A stretch of 51,202 nt of DNA from positions 1 to 51,202 of the forward strand of contig JANQJC010000051.1 of NCBI GenBank assembly GCA_028281825.1, written 5' to 3'. Under the pieces are notes generated by a model. The model was not told the DNA's origin. It was given only the letters and a program-made list of their open reading frames with translations, and ran no database searches. Every line of letters begins with the position of its first letter. Positions within the stretch are counted from its first letter, which is position 1. Made by a program: the position numbers and the translations under genes. The DNA is from Flavobacteriales bacterium. Its GTDB lineage: Bacteria; Bacteroidota; Bacteroidia; JANQJC01. This document shows positions 33,386 through 42,293 of the stretch, one piece after another.

Positions 33386-34672
33386 ATGAAGAAGTTAATA
33401 GACACGGGTTTATTTGGTGAAGGCTTGATAGAATTGGTAAAACCATCAATGATAGCCAGGTATAATGCCTGCCTGAAAGATATTGGCTTGAAACCAACCA
33501 GGTTGAAAAAATTTTCAATAGATGGTTGGGGCTGGAGCCCTGAAATAGCTGAAGAAAGAAAAGACCCGTTTTATCTTTCGCATAATGGGCCCACTAGTCC
33601 ATTTGCTATTATTATCACTCCTGAACAAGAAGATAAGCCAATCTACTTCCCTTATCATTCATACGATAGGGATTTGATGCGCATTGTATTCCACACCTCA
33701 CGCAGGCAAATTACTGACTTAACCACTGAGACTGGTGTTTGGATAGATGTAGATAAGGAAATAACTACTTTTCTTTCTCCTCAGGATTTATTAATGATTG
33801 ACTCGATACAACTTCGCTTCAATACTCCCCATAAGCTGATGCGAGCAGCCAGGGAGCAACGCAAGTTGGTTCGGGAGTTTTATGACGACACCTTCGCTTG
33901 GGGTGATTTTGAGTTACACAAAAAGATACTCGCTTCAAGCAAGAAGTATGGAGACTTACGCTTCCGCAGTCTAGATATTCCCGATACACCATATACCCAT
34001 GTTCGCTCTTTTTATAGCAGGGCTTTTGGTGGCATTTTTGTTTTTAGGGATTTACCCAATGGCAAGCCACTGCTAATACTGGAAAAAGAAGAAAGCAAAG
34101 TATCAGGAGAATTGACGCACAGGCATATGGAGTTCAACCTTAATGGTGAAGGCCTGATGGATATCCTGATAGAAGAACAATTGCTTGAAACTGATATGAC
34201 CTATTATCAGAACAACCTGGAGAGATTACAACGCTTGATGGATTGCCTTTTTGTGCAGGCTTGTTGCATTGAATATCCTGACATTGAGCTAAATGGTTTA
34301 GCTAGCGGTAAAAAGAAAGGACTAGTGGTAGATTTATTAAAGGCTGAAAAATTAGAAAGACTGTACATAGAACTGGAAAGGTTTATTAAACAACTGGGAA
34401 GTGTTACCAGGCCCGAGTTACACGAAATATCACCAGAGTTGCAAAGTCTAATAGCTGTGCCTAATAGTTATCTCCCCAAAAACATGAAAGGTGTTGTTTG
34501 GAAACTCTTAATGAAGCTCTCTCCTGTTGATGTCATGAAGTTATACCAGTATGATAAAGAGGGTTTCTTTAATGTATATAAAACCTGGCCTGAGAACCAC
34601 CAAAAGTGGGCTGCTCAATACCTGAAAGAAAACTATATAGGTAAACCTGAAGTTGAACCTGTAAACCAATAG
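33386..34672 (+). CDS. Unrecognised soluble protein, fourth gene of the AAA+ operon
   Basis: A 428-residue cytoplasmic protein with no recognised domain. Notable stretches are GWGWSPEIAEERKDPFYLSH near residue 48, YSRAFGGIFVFRDLPNGKPL near 210, the His-containing ELTHRHMEFNLNGEG near 242 and a helical C-terminal half with a Lys-rich loop (LASGKKKGLV). It may be a metal- or nucleotide-binding fold, but no complete motif supports that. There is no signal peptide or membrane helix. It begins three bases after the ATPase stop and ends two bases before the next start, so coupling with the ATPase is very likely. Confidence 0.65.
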   Translation: MKKLIDTGLFGEGLIELVKPSMIARYNACLKDIGLKPTRLKKFSIDGWGWSPEIAEERKDPFYLSHNGPTSPFAIIITPEQEDKPIYFPYHSYDRDLMRIVFHTSRRQITDLTTETGVWIDVDKEITTFLSPQDLLMIDSIQLRFNTPHKLMRAAREQRKLVREFYDDTFAWGDFELHKKILASSKKYGDLRFRSLDIPDTPYTHVRSFYSRAFGGIFVFRDLPNGKPLLILEKEESKVSGELTHRHMEFNLNGEGLMDILIEEQLLETDMTYYQNNLERLQRLMDCLFVQACCIEYPDIELNGLASGKKKGLVVDLLKAEKLERLYIELERFIKQLGSVTRPELHEISPELQSLIAVPNSYLPKNMKGVVWKLLMKLSPVDVMKLYQYDKEGFFNVYKTWPENHQKWAAQYLKENYIGKPEVEPVNQ

Positions 34673-34674
34673 CC

Positions 34675-35304
34675 ATGATATTCGCATTTCACGCTTTAGT
34701 ATTTTTCATTCTTGGTATCCTATTGTTCTACATCGATACCAAAAGGGGTATCATATGGTATCGTGGATGGCATAACCTTACGCATAAAGACCCTATGCCT
34801 GATGGTGTAATAAAAGGTTTTATTGTCAATAACGATTTCCGTTCAAAACTCACCATAGGCTTGATACTGGTTTTAGCTGAAATAGCTGTTTCATTTTTTT
34901 GGGGAATGGCTTCTCCGCTTGAAGATTTGTTTTACGGAATTGGTGAATTAGTAGGTGTTATAGCAGGTTTTTACTTGGCACCAAAAATGATAAAAACAGT
35001 ACCCGGTGGTATCAAAGATACTATCGAATACATACAAAAAGTAGAATCTGGTGAAGCTGATGTTAAGAAAGATTTCATCAAAGGTGCCGTAAAAGCTGGA
35101 ACTGAAGTGAAAAATATAATCACTGCTGAAGATAGTGAAGAAATAAAGACTTCGCCCCCAAGCCAAGCCCCAGAACCTGAACCTGCTAAACCCAAAGAGA
35201 CCGAAGAAACAAAAGCGGAAGAACCAAATCAAGTACAGCCGAAAAACGACGACGACAAGGATGATGACTGGCGCAAAGGCGTAAAGAAATTTATGGATAA
35301 ATAA
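34675..35304 (+). CDS. Three-helix membrane protein with an acidic, Pro-rich tail
   Basis: A 209-residue protein with membrane helices at about residues 3-20, 58-78 and 86-104, then a cytoplasmic or periplasmic tail. From residue 150 the tail is low-complexity (PSQAPEPEPAKPKETEETKA) and ends in a stretch of Asp/Lys (NDDDKDDDWRKGVKKFMDK). The Pro/Glu tail resembles a flexible tether, for example for a bound soluble subunit. The stop TAA overlaps the next ATG by one base. It is a membrane component of the operon and could anchor the ATPase complex (inference). Confidence 0.72.
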   Translation: MIFAFHALVFFILGILLFYIDTKRGIIWYRGWHNLTHKDPMPDGVIKGFIVNNDFRSKLTIGLILVLAEIAVSFFWGMASPLEDLFYGIGELVGVIAGFYLAPKMIKTVPGGIKDTIEYIQKVESGEADVKKDFIKGAVKAGTEVKNIITAEDSEEIKTSPPSQAPEPEPAKPKETEETKAEEPNQVQPKNDDDKDDDWRKGVKKFMDK

Positions 35305-36926
35305 TGGAGCAGGAAACCAATACGCCACAGGAGGCAGGAGAAAAAAGCAGACTCTATTGGTTCTTTAGAAACATGAAAACTAGAGTTGGTGGTGGCTTAA
35401 GTTCTTGGGCGCGTAAACACTGGATATTAGCCACCATACTGGTACTAGTGCTGCTTGACGTTATCATTACCGGACGCGGAAGTTTCCAAGTTGTTTTCCT
35501 GAATATCCGTAAGTACTTCCTACTAGTGATAGTTCTTTCTTTATTAGCTTGGTTGTGTATCAGATTGATATCAAAAGCCAAAGTGATCGGCAAAATAGTG
35601 ATTAGCCTAATATTTGTGGGCTTACTGGTAACCTCATGGTTTTACGGCCCTCAAGTTTATGAATATGTAGGGCTTTACTATCATTACCAAAACCTCAATA
35701 AACTGGAACTTAATAAGTTACCCACTACAGGGCATGAAAGAATACAACCCCTCAACTCTATAAAGACATTGGTAAGGCAAGACGCCTTATCTGAAACTGA
35801 AGATGCCTCTCCTCCTCGATTTATAAAGAGAAAGGATGGAAGTTATGATTTTGCTATGTGTGTCGGGCCATCGCCAGAGTATATGGCTCAGCTTCTCAGT
35901 AAAAACATGTACGAAATTATCAGCGTCTCAGCTACTTCACCCGCACCAGACTTTTCAGCAAGAAATAGATATGAAGTAAATTTCGATGTTGGGGAACACT
36001 TGTTATTCAGTAAAAAACTCAGTAATGCTGTTATCAAGCGCTTTGGGCCACTACAGTACTTTAGTTATGAACCCTCAGAACCTATCTTCATTGAAGACAA
36101 TGCTGGCAATTGGGTTCAGGTAGTTCCACTCGTCAGGTGGAAAGGCTGGTTGATACCAAGACCGGTTTTTGGTGGGGTAATGGTAATCAACCAAACAGAA
36201 AATGGTCTTAACAGTTGGCTTAGGCGAGTGTTTTTGGGAGAAGGCCAGTGGATAAGCCCAGAAGAGATATATAAAAACGAATTCTTAAAAGGGCAAAACC
36301 TGATACCCGAGAGAGTTGCACGTTTCACCGCCGAGAGTTTCCGTTTTCAAGAAGGATTTCTTGCACCATTTCCTGGATACCATGAGGGTGACATTAGAAT
36401 ACCCAACTTACCTAACGACCAAAATCAACAGCCATTTGTCACATTTTTTAATTTTGATGGTACTGGAATAGAAAGCAGCAGCAAGCTTTGTAGTTATTTT
36501 GGATTAGAACCCTACCAGGAATCGAAGAAAGCATTGAACACCAGTTTATTCATACCAGGCGATAGTGATGCTGTAGTGTATTATATAGACCACGCCAAAC
36601 GTAAAGATGCCTTGACAGGCTCCAGTGCAATGCCATCACGCATTATAGAAAGCCGTAAGCAGTACGACTGGGAGAAAAACTACCCGGCAGAATCAAGGCC
36701 ATTCATTAAAGATATTGAAGGTGAAAGACGCTTCTTTTGGTTGAGTACAGTAGTTACCAAAACCGACACCACAGGTGAGTTTATTGGTGGTAGTGCTCCA
36801 GACGTTACCATCACAGATGCCCACTACAGCCAGGTAATTTGGATTGACAAATCCATTATTGGGAACACCAAAAAATGGGAGGCCCAAATTCAGCAAGAAT
36901 TAAAGGATTTTTGGAGCGAAAATTAG
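35304..36926 (+). CDS. Three-helix membrane protein with a large extracytoplasmic domain, last gene of the operon
   Basis: A 540-residue protein. The N-terminal cytoplasmic part is charged; three helices lie at about 40-56, 70-90 and 96-113; the remaining ~425 residues form one large soluble domain that should lie outside the cytoplasmic membrane if the N-terminus is inside. That domain has no recognised family. It contains FAMCVGPSPEYMAQLLSKNM, a WVQVVPLVRWKGWLIPRPVF stretch and YYIDHAKRKDALTGSSAMPS. A Pro/Trp-rich, beta-strand-like pattern suggests a globular receptor or enzyme. It closes the operon, and the plus-strand transcript then meets the minus-strand M16 gene at 37014. Function unknown. 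Confidence 0.75.
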   Translation: MEQETNTPQEAGEKSRLYWFFRNMKTRVGGGLSSWARKHWILATILVLVLLDVIITGRGSFQVVFLNIRKYFLLVIVLSLLAWLCIRLISKAKVIGKIVISLIFVGLLVTSWFYGPQVYEYVGLYYHYQNLNKLELNKLPTTGHERIQPLNSIKTLVRQDALSETEDASPPRFIKRKDGSYDFAMCVGPSPEYMAQLLSKNMYEIISVSATSPAPDFSARNRYEVNFDVGEHLLFSKKLSNAVIKRFGPLQYFSYEPSEPIFIEDNAGNWVQVVPLVRWKGWLIPRPVFGGVMVINQTENGLNSWLRRVFLGEGQWISPEEIYKNEFLKGQNLIPERVARFTAESFRFQEGFLAPFPGYHEGDIRIPNLPNDQNQQPFVTFFNFDGTGIESSSKLCSYFGLEPYQESKKALNTSLFIPGDSDAVVYYIDHAKRKDALTGSSAMPSRIIESRKQYDWEKNYPAESRPFIKDIEGERRFFWLSTVVTKTDTTGEFIGGSAPDVTITDAHYSQVIWIDKSIIGNTKKWEAQIQQELKDFWSEN

Positions 36927-37013
36927 CTTGTTATCCGACGACTAAGATTTTCCGTGAGTCCCTCGGGGGTTTCGATAAAACTTTGTTAAGCACCCACCTT
37001 AATAACGTGCACA

Positions 37014-38300
37014 CTACCTCTTCCCCACTACCAACTCAATCAAATCCTCTTTTCTAAGATACTTCTGGGCCATGGTACGTATATCCTCTGGAGTTATATC
37101 TTTCACGGTTTTAAAGAAATCCCGATAGTAACCATAGTCAAGTCCATGCTTATTGATGGCGGTAAATGCATCTGCCCAGGCAAATGGCCCATCAGTATTG
37201 CTTTGGAAGCGACCAATCATATAGTTCTTCACGATATCCAACTCTTCTTGCCCAACCAGTTCATTCTGCAATATCTCCAACTCCTTGTATATCTCAGTCA
37301 GGGAAGCACTGCATACTTCAGCACCCACCTCGGTTGATATCACAAAATAACCACTGTGCAAAAAGCTAGCTAGTCCTGACCCAATGCCATAAGTATAACC
37401 TTTATCCTCCCTTATGTTAGCCATCAAACGAGAACCGAAATACCCACCAAGTAGGGTATTCACTACACTCAGCTTGTGGTAGTCTTCATGGTCTTTAGTA
37501 AATATAGGTCTGCCAATCTTTATAGCTGATTGAATAGCATCGTCTTTAGAAATAAAATGCTCCCTCTCGCTAGTGCGCCTACTCTCAAAACCCTGAACTT
37601 CAGTATTTCCTCTCTCTACATCCTCTCCGCCAAAATACTGATTAACCAACTGAAGTTGCTTCTCTCCTATCTTACCTGAAAGAACAATTTGGCAATCTAA
37701 CAGTTGGTAATTTTTCTGATAAAACTCAAGAATATCAATACGTCTTAAACTATTGTAATTCTCAACTGAAGCCTTTCTCCCGTAGGGGTGTTTTTCACCA
37801 AATAGTAGTTGTACAAAATTGCTGGATGCCAGGTAACTTACCTTTTTTTGATTGGTGATAAGTGCTTGTTTCTCCCTGCTGATATATGTCTTTAACTCAT
37901 TCTCAGGATAAACGGCATCAGTTAGTATTTCTTTGAGTACTGGGAGTGTCTCTCCCAAATGCTTGTTAAGGGTATACAAGTTTACTGATGCAAAATCCCT
38001 ATCGGCTTTGGATTGCAAAAATGCTCCGTAAAAGTCCATCTTTGAAGCTAATGCCTCTGCACTGCGGTTGCTAGTGCCTTCAGCCAACAGCTTAGATGCT
38101 GAGCCTGCAACTAATGCTTTTTGTTGATACCAGCTTCCAGCATTAAACAATAGTTCTATTCTAAATACATCCTGGGCTCCTGCATTGATATAGTAAACCG
38201 TATTACCATTATCCAACTGAAAACTTTCAGCCTCCAGTAAATTAACGCTCTCCATCACCTTAAACTCAGGCGCCTTAGTTCTATCCAGTTCTCCTATCAT
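37014..38300 (-). CDS. M16 peptidase-like protein without the zinc motif
   Basis: A 428-residue member of the M16 (pitrilysin/processing-peptidase) fold. The N-terminal half lacks HxxEH: the matching place reads ASKLLAEGTSNRSA, so it cannot bind zinc. The C-terminal half keeps the substrate-binding Arg/Tyr motif IREDKGYTYGIGS. This is the pattern of the non-catalytic partner of two-subunit M16 enzymes. The start is taken at ATG 38300 (four-base overlap with the active subunit's stop), not at the ATG 30 bases upstream. No signal peptide is seen, so the heterodimer is probably cytoplasmic. It would form the clamshell with the active subunit encoded just upstream. Confidence 0.9.
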   Translation of the reverse strand: MIGELDRTKAPEFKVMESVNLLEAESFQLDNGNTVYYINAGAQDVFRIELLFNAGSWYQQKALVAGSASKLLAEGTSNRSAEALASKMDFYGAFLQSKADRDFASVNLYTLNKHLGETLPVLKEILTDAVYPENELKTYISREKQALITNQKKVSYLASSNFVQLLFGEKHPYGRKASVENYNSLRRIDILEFYQKNYQLLDCQIVLSGKIGEKQLQLVNQYFGGEDVERGNTEVQGFESRRTSEREHFISKDDAIQSAIKIGRPIFTKDHEDYHKLSVVNTLLGGYFGSRLMANIREDKGYTYGIGSGLASFLHSGYFVISTEVGAEVCSASLTEIYKELEILQNELVGQEELDIVKNYMIGRFQSNTDGPFAWADAFTAINKHGLDYGYYRDFFKTVKDITPEDIRTMAQKYLRKEDLIELVVGKR

Positions 38301-39535
38301 TTTTTGCTTTTGTAATAAATTACTGAACAATTCTGCTCAACTAAGGCCGTATTGGCTAGCCTTTTAATTTGGTCAGCCGTAACGGCCTGGTATTTCTCAA
38401 CTTCAGTATTCACCATCGAAGCATCACCCAACAGTTCAAAATAAGCAAGATTATAAGCAACATTCAGCGCCTCCATTTCTGAGAAAACGTGAGAAGCTTC
38501 TGCTTTATTCTTCACTTTCTGTAATTCGTTAAAGTCTAGTGGTGTACTCTTCAATCTATCCAGTTGCTCCCAGATAGATACTTCAGCTTGTTCAAAACTC
38601 ACTCCGTCTATCAATTTACCAGTAACGATAATCATTCCTGGGTCTGCATCTCCGGAGATGAAGGCATTAGCATCTGAAAATAGCCCTCGCTTCTTAACCA
38701 ATTCATTAAGTAATCGTGCCGACTTTCCCCTGGAAAGTATATCCGTAATCAAGTCCCAAGCATGATAATCTTCCCCCATCCTATTTCCAATATGAAAAGC
38801 CATGTATATCATGTCAAACGGTACATCGCGCTCTACTTCCAATGTGCGCTTTTCAGTTTGCTCAGGTTCCTGCGGCAACATCCTCTTATTAGCCTCACCA
38901 GCGGGAATAGGACCAAACCACTTCTCGGCAAGTTGTTTTACCTCATCAAACTGAACATTGCCAGCCACTACCATAACGGCATTATTCGGCCTGTAAAAGC
39001 GGTAAAAAAAATCCTTCACATCCCGCATGCTGGCATCCTCGATGTGCCTTACCTCCTTACCAATGGTAGCCCATTGGTAAGGGTGCACCTTATAAACCAA
39101 TGGTCGCAATAACAGCCACACATCTCCATAAGGTTGATTGAGATAGCGTTGCCTGAACTCCTCTATCACCACTTGTCTCTGCACTTCCAGGCTTTTATCA
39201 GAAAAAGCCAAACTCAACATACGGTCACTTTCCAACCAAAACCCGGTTTCCAGGTTCTCTGCTGGCACAGTAAGATAATAGTTGGTTACATCATTATTGG
39301 TAAAGGCATTATTCTCCCCACCCACTCGCTGCAACGGCCCATCAAAATTGGGCACATTCACCGAGCCACCAAACATCAAATGCTCAAACAAGTGCGCAAA
39401 ACCCGTCTTATCTGGGTCTTCGTCCCTCGCTCCTACATCGTATAATATATTTACCACCGCTAAAGGTGTTGAGCTATCTTCATGCACCAGCACCCGCAAG
39501 CCATTATCCAGGGTAAACTTCTTGTATTCTATCAT
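38297..39535 (-). CDS. M16 zinc metallopeptidase, active subunit
   Basis: A 412-residue M16 peptidase. The inverted zinc motif HLFEHLMFGG (His51, Glu54, His55) is present, with the downstream zinc-binding Glu in VVIEEFRQRYLNQPYG. It also shows the usual opening FTLDNGLRVLVHEDSSTPL. The C-terminal Arg/Tyr motif is poorly matched, complementary to the partner that has it but lacks zinc. I place the start at ATG 39535, one base overlapping the stop of the flavoprotein gene (TAATG). There is no signal peptide, unlike many secreted Bacteroidota M16 proteins. It degrades or trims peptides; the target is unknown. Confidence 0.93.
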   Translation of the reverse strand: MIEYKKFTLDNGLRVLVHEDSSTPLAVVNILYDVGARDEDPDKTGFAHLFEHLMFGGSVNVPNFDGPLQRVGGENNAFTNNDVTNYYLTVPAENLETGFWLESDRMLSLAFSDKSLEVQRQVVIEEFRQRYLNQPYGDVWLLLRPLVYKVHPYQWATIGKEVRHIEDASMRDVKDFFYRFYRPNNAVMVVAGNVQFDEVKQLAEKWFGPIPAGEANKRMLPQEPEQTEKRTLEVERDVPFDMIYMAFHIGNRMGEDYHAWDLITDILSRGKSARLLNELVKKRGLFSDANAFISGDADPGMIIVTGKLIDGVSFEQAEVSIWEQLDRLKSTPLDFNELQKVKNKAEASHVFSEMEALNVAYNLAYFELLGDASMVNTEVEKYQAVTADQIKRLANTALVEQNCSVIYYKSKK

Positions 39536-40482
39536 TATAATTTCCAACCAGCAGTCTCTTTGCAAGCTGCATTAAATTCCTCAACAATTTCAGCTACTAT
39601 TTGTTTCACAGGCTTCACTTCATGAATGTAGCCAGCTATTTGACCAATTTCAAGCTCACCTTCATCCATATCTCCCTCAAACATTCCTTTCTTCGCCCTT
39701 GCCCTGCCAAGCAACTGCACCATCTCGTCTATGCTTGCTGCACGGTCTTCCGCCTCTTGCACCTCTTGATAAAACTTATTCTTAATCAATCTAACAGGTA
39801 CTAACTTCTTCATAGTAAGTATAGTATCACCCTCCTTGGCTTCTACTATCTTTTGCTTAAAATTTGGGTGTGATGACGACTCTTCTGAAGCTGCAAACAG
39901 GCTTCCAATTTGCACCGCATCAGCACCAAGGTTCATAGCTGCCAGCATGGCCCTTCCTGAAGCAATACCCCCAGCGGCTATCACAGGTATATCAACTGCC
40001 TCACGCACCATAGGTATCAGGCACATGGTAGTTGTTTCTTCACGACCATTATGCCCACCGGCCTCAAAGCCTTCAGCCACAATAGCATCCACTCCCGCTT
40101 CTTGACTCTTTTGTGCAAATTTCACACTAGCAGTAACATGCACCACAGTAATCCCTTTATCCTTTAAGAATGGGGTCCAGGTTTTAGGGTTTCCAGCACT
40201 GGTAAATACCACCTTCACCTCTTCTTCTGCTATAATGTTCATTATCTGCTCTATATCAGGATAAAGCAACGGCACATTCACACCAAATGGCTTATCAGTA
40301 GCAGCTTTACACTTTTGTACGTGTTCCCTCAGTACATCAGGATACATAGAGCCAGCACCAATAAGCCCCAAACAACCATTATTGGCAGCAGCAGCAGCCA
40401 ACCTCCAGCCACTGGCCCATATCATTCCGGCTTGAATGATTGGATATTGAATACCAAAAAGTTCTGTGATTTTATTATTCAT
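39535..40482 (-). CDS. Nitronate monooxygenase-like FMN oxidoreductase
   Basis: A 315-residue TIM-barrel flavoprotein of the nitronate monooxygenase / FabK / 2-nitropropane dioxygenase family. Diagnostic parts are PIIQAGMIWASGWRLAAA at the N-terminus, a catalytic-type His in EGFEAGGHNG, the FMN-phosphate site VIAAGGIASGRAMLAA and LGADAVQIGSLFAASEES. The active substrate could be nitronates, an enoyl group or something else; the family name is safe but the reaction is not. It is the first of a three-gene unit with the two M16 genes and possibly part of a longer run with the M19-like gene 51 bases upstream. A TACATTCG (-7-like) lies before the start. Confidence 0.93.
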   Translation of the reverse strand: MNNKITELFGIQYPIIQAGMIWASGWRLAAAAANNGCLGLIGAGSMYPDVLREHVQKCKAATDKPFGVNVPLLYPDIEQIMNIIAEEEVKVVFTSAGNPKTWTPFLKDKGITVVHVTASVKFAQKSQEAGVDAIVAEGFEAGGHNGREETTTMCLIPMVREAVDIPVIAAGGIASGRAMLAAMNLGADAVQIGSLFAASEESSSHPNFKQKIVEAKEGDTILTMKKLVPVRLIKNKFYQEVQEAEDRAASIDEMVQLLGRARAKKGMFEGDMDEGELEIGQIAGYIHEVKPVKQIVAEIVEEFNAACKETAGWKL

Positions 40483-40503
40483 AAGCAGACATAGCTTTGC
40501 CTG

Positions 40504-40511
40504 CGAATGTA
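40504..40511 (-). promoter_or_regulatory. Probable -7 box of the flavoprotein-M16 unit
   Basis: TACATTCG on the minus strand differs from TAnnTTTG at one fixed position and is 21 bases before the ATG. This suggests a promoter between the M19-like gene and this unit. Confidence 0.3.
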
Positions 40512-40533
40512 AGTATTTTGGGAGATAAACTTA

Positions 40534-42111
40534 TTACCCTAACAAGTAATCATCATGATAGTATTTCTCAAGAAAATTCCTCACATTGCCAAAAGTGATT
40601 TTGTCTATAATCTCATCAGTTGTCAATCCAAACTTTAGTATGTGAGTATCAGTGCCTCTGATTACAATTGCGGCATCACCCTGCTTCACAGGATTCCTGA
40701 TGTCATCAGGATTATTCAGGTAATTCCTTATTTCTTCTATTAAGTCAGGTAGCTCCGCTGAAGTTTGAAAATCTTTTAGAGCATTGACCAAACCATCATT
40801 ATCAGAACCAATACACACTATATCCCATGCCCTGTGCTTGTCTTCCTCGTTTGGAATAACACCTGATGCATACTTAACCATGGTAAGAATATTGGCAACC
40901 ACAATCTTCACTGAAAGTGCCTTTTCTTCAGCCATTTTTTCTGGTGAACGGTTTTTGGTATATGCCTTCTTAGCAACCTTTTTACCACATAATCTTTTAA
41001 AATCCATCTGCAAACCAATCAAACCTCCTGACTTGTATATTTCATGGACATCTTCAGCGCATAAATTGATTGACCACTCATGCAAAAAAGAAGTCTTATC
41101 CACATTTTTGTAAGCATCATTTTCTTCAGCAGTAATTTGGTCATCAAGTGTCAAATAACTACTTACACCTGTGTGGCTGCACATTATAGGTACATTATCC
41201 CCGCTTGCAGCATAATTTGCATTCATGTGTTGGTAAAAAGCCTTCCTGCTTTTGGCGCTAAAGTGCTTGATATCAATCAATATTCGCCTTTCGTTTTCTT
41301 TCTTTTCAAGCAGGGCATCAATCACTTCATACCCCTGTGCATTGATACTTTCGCTTCGCCCATAATTCTGATTAAAAACACCAGCCATTTCCAACTCATC
41401 TTTTATACTCTCAGCATGACCTGCTAAACCGTTCCAAAAATGATGGCAAAAAGTGATAAATAAAGGCGGTGGTGCCCAGTTTTGCTTAATAAAAGTAATG
41501 TTCTGCTTGATTTGTGCTAGATCAACCTGCTGCCCGTGCACCGGCACAGGACACAATGATTGCACTCCTTCAATAGTGAGCACTACCCCAATTCTCTTTG
41601 AATTGGCAAGGTTGCTTTCTATCTCTTGCCAGTTATCTGCAAAATATACCTTATATAGGTCGTCGGTACCTGCAACAAAAGAGCCTTGACCATCTAGTTT
41701 CTTAAATTGCTCATATTCTTTCTGTAATAACCACATGTAGTCATCCACGTCCTCTAAATCATCTGCTAGGTGCCTATTTATACCAATCAGGCATTGCAGT
41801 ATTTTCAGGGCATCATCAGGCCCTATTGCGGCATATTGGTTAGTGTCTATAAATGGTTTTTCTATTGGGAATAATGATGCAAACACAAGTTTATGGCCAC
41901 TTCTGCACAAGCGGTCAAAATTGCATTGACTATGCTTTACCACCTCTTTCGCAAATGCATTGGCCAAGGTGTTGGTAAGTTGTCCCTCACACTCGTTGTG
42001 TATCTCACCCCAAAATTTTTGTACCGAAAATGTTGGTTCTCCCGCGTTGGTCCAAGTATCCCTATAAAATGGTTTAAATGTAAGGTGACAATGAATATCT
42101 GCTAGTTTCAT
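40534..42111 (-). CDS. M19 dipeptidase-like metal-dependent hydrolase
   Basis: A 525-residue TIM-barrel hydrolase. Metal-binding motifs resemble membrane dipeptidase (M19): an N-terminal metal site ADIHCHLTF, an acidic ligand in VVLTIEGVQSL, CSHTGVSS and the final IVCIGSDNDGL. The first motif is HxH (His7, His9), as in general amidohydrolases, rather than the HxD of classical M19 enzymes, and the protein is longer than usual. Start: ATG 42111 (MKLADIHCH), because an exact -7 box (TATATTTG on the minus strand at 42145-42138) lies just upstream and would leave an ATG at 42174 outside the transcript. No signal peptide is present. The substrate may be a dipeptide or another amide; unknown. Confidence 0.78.
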   Translation of the reverse strand: MKLADIHCHLTFKPFYRDTWTNAGEPTFSVQKFWGEIHNECEGQLTNTLANAFAKEVVKHSQCNFDRLCRSGHKLVFASLFPIEKPFIDTNQYAAIGPDDALKILQCLIGINRHLADDLEDVDDYMWLLQKEYEQFKKLDGQGSFVAGTDDLYKVYFADNWQEIESNLANSKRIGVVLTIEGVQSLCPVPVHGQQVDLAQIKQNITFIKQNWAPPPLFITFCHHFWNGLAGHAESIKDELEMAGVFNQNYGRSESINAQGYEVIDALLEKKENERRILIDIKHFSAKSRKAFYQHMNANYAASGDNVPIMCSHTGVSSYLTLDDQITAEENDAYKNVDKTSFLHEWSINLCAEDVHEIYKSGGLIGLQMDFKRLCGKKVAKKAYTKNRSPEKMAEEKALSVKIVVANILTMVKYASGVIPNEEDKHRAWDIVCIGSDNDGLVNALKDFQTSAELPDLIEEIRNYLNNPDDIRNPVKQGDAAIVIRGTDTHILKFGLTTDEIIDKITFGNVRNFLEKYYHDDYLLG

Positions 42112-42137
42112 GGTAGATAGATGGGTTTGGTTTACAG

Positions 42138-42145
42138 CAAATATA
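42138..42145 (-). promoter_or_regulatory. Promoter -7 box of the M19-like gene
   Basis: TATATTTG on the minus strand, exact for TAnnTTTG. A TTTCG about 21 bases further upstream is a weak -33. Transcription would start near 42131, which fixes the coding start at 42111. Confidence 0.55.
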
Positions 42146-42262
42146 TAATTTAGTTTTACATTGTTGCGAAACACCTCATTTAATTTTATGTTAAAAGCTC
42201 ACATGTTCACAACCTGTTAGTTTTATTCCGTTTAATCGCTTTAATCTTATAGTTTTGAATGA

Positions 42263-42270
42263 TACCTTTG
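42263..42270 (+). promoter_or_regulatory. Promoter -7 box of glyA
   Basis: TACCTTTG, exact for TAnnTTTG, followed by CC. The transcript should start near 42277, 17 bases before ATG 42294. An in-frame ATG at 42255 lies before the promoter and is not usable. Confidence 0.6.
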
Positions 42271-42293
42271 CCGCCGTAGCAAAACCAAGAGTT

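Noticed and set aside
42112-42174. Upstream ATG for the M19-like gene
   Set aside because: The -7 box TATATTTG (minus strand, 42145-42138) lies within this extension, and the added residues do not resemble the family.
42255-42293. Upstream ATG as glyA start
   Set aside because: The exact -7 box at 42263-42270 lies after this ATG, so the codon would be outside the mRNA; the family also begins at 42294.
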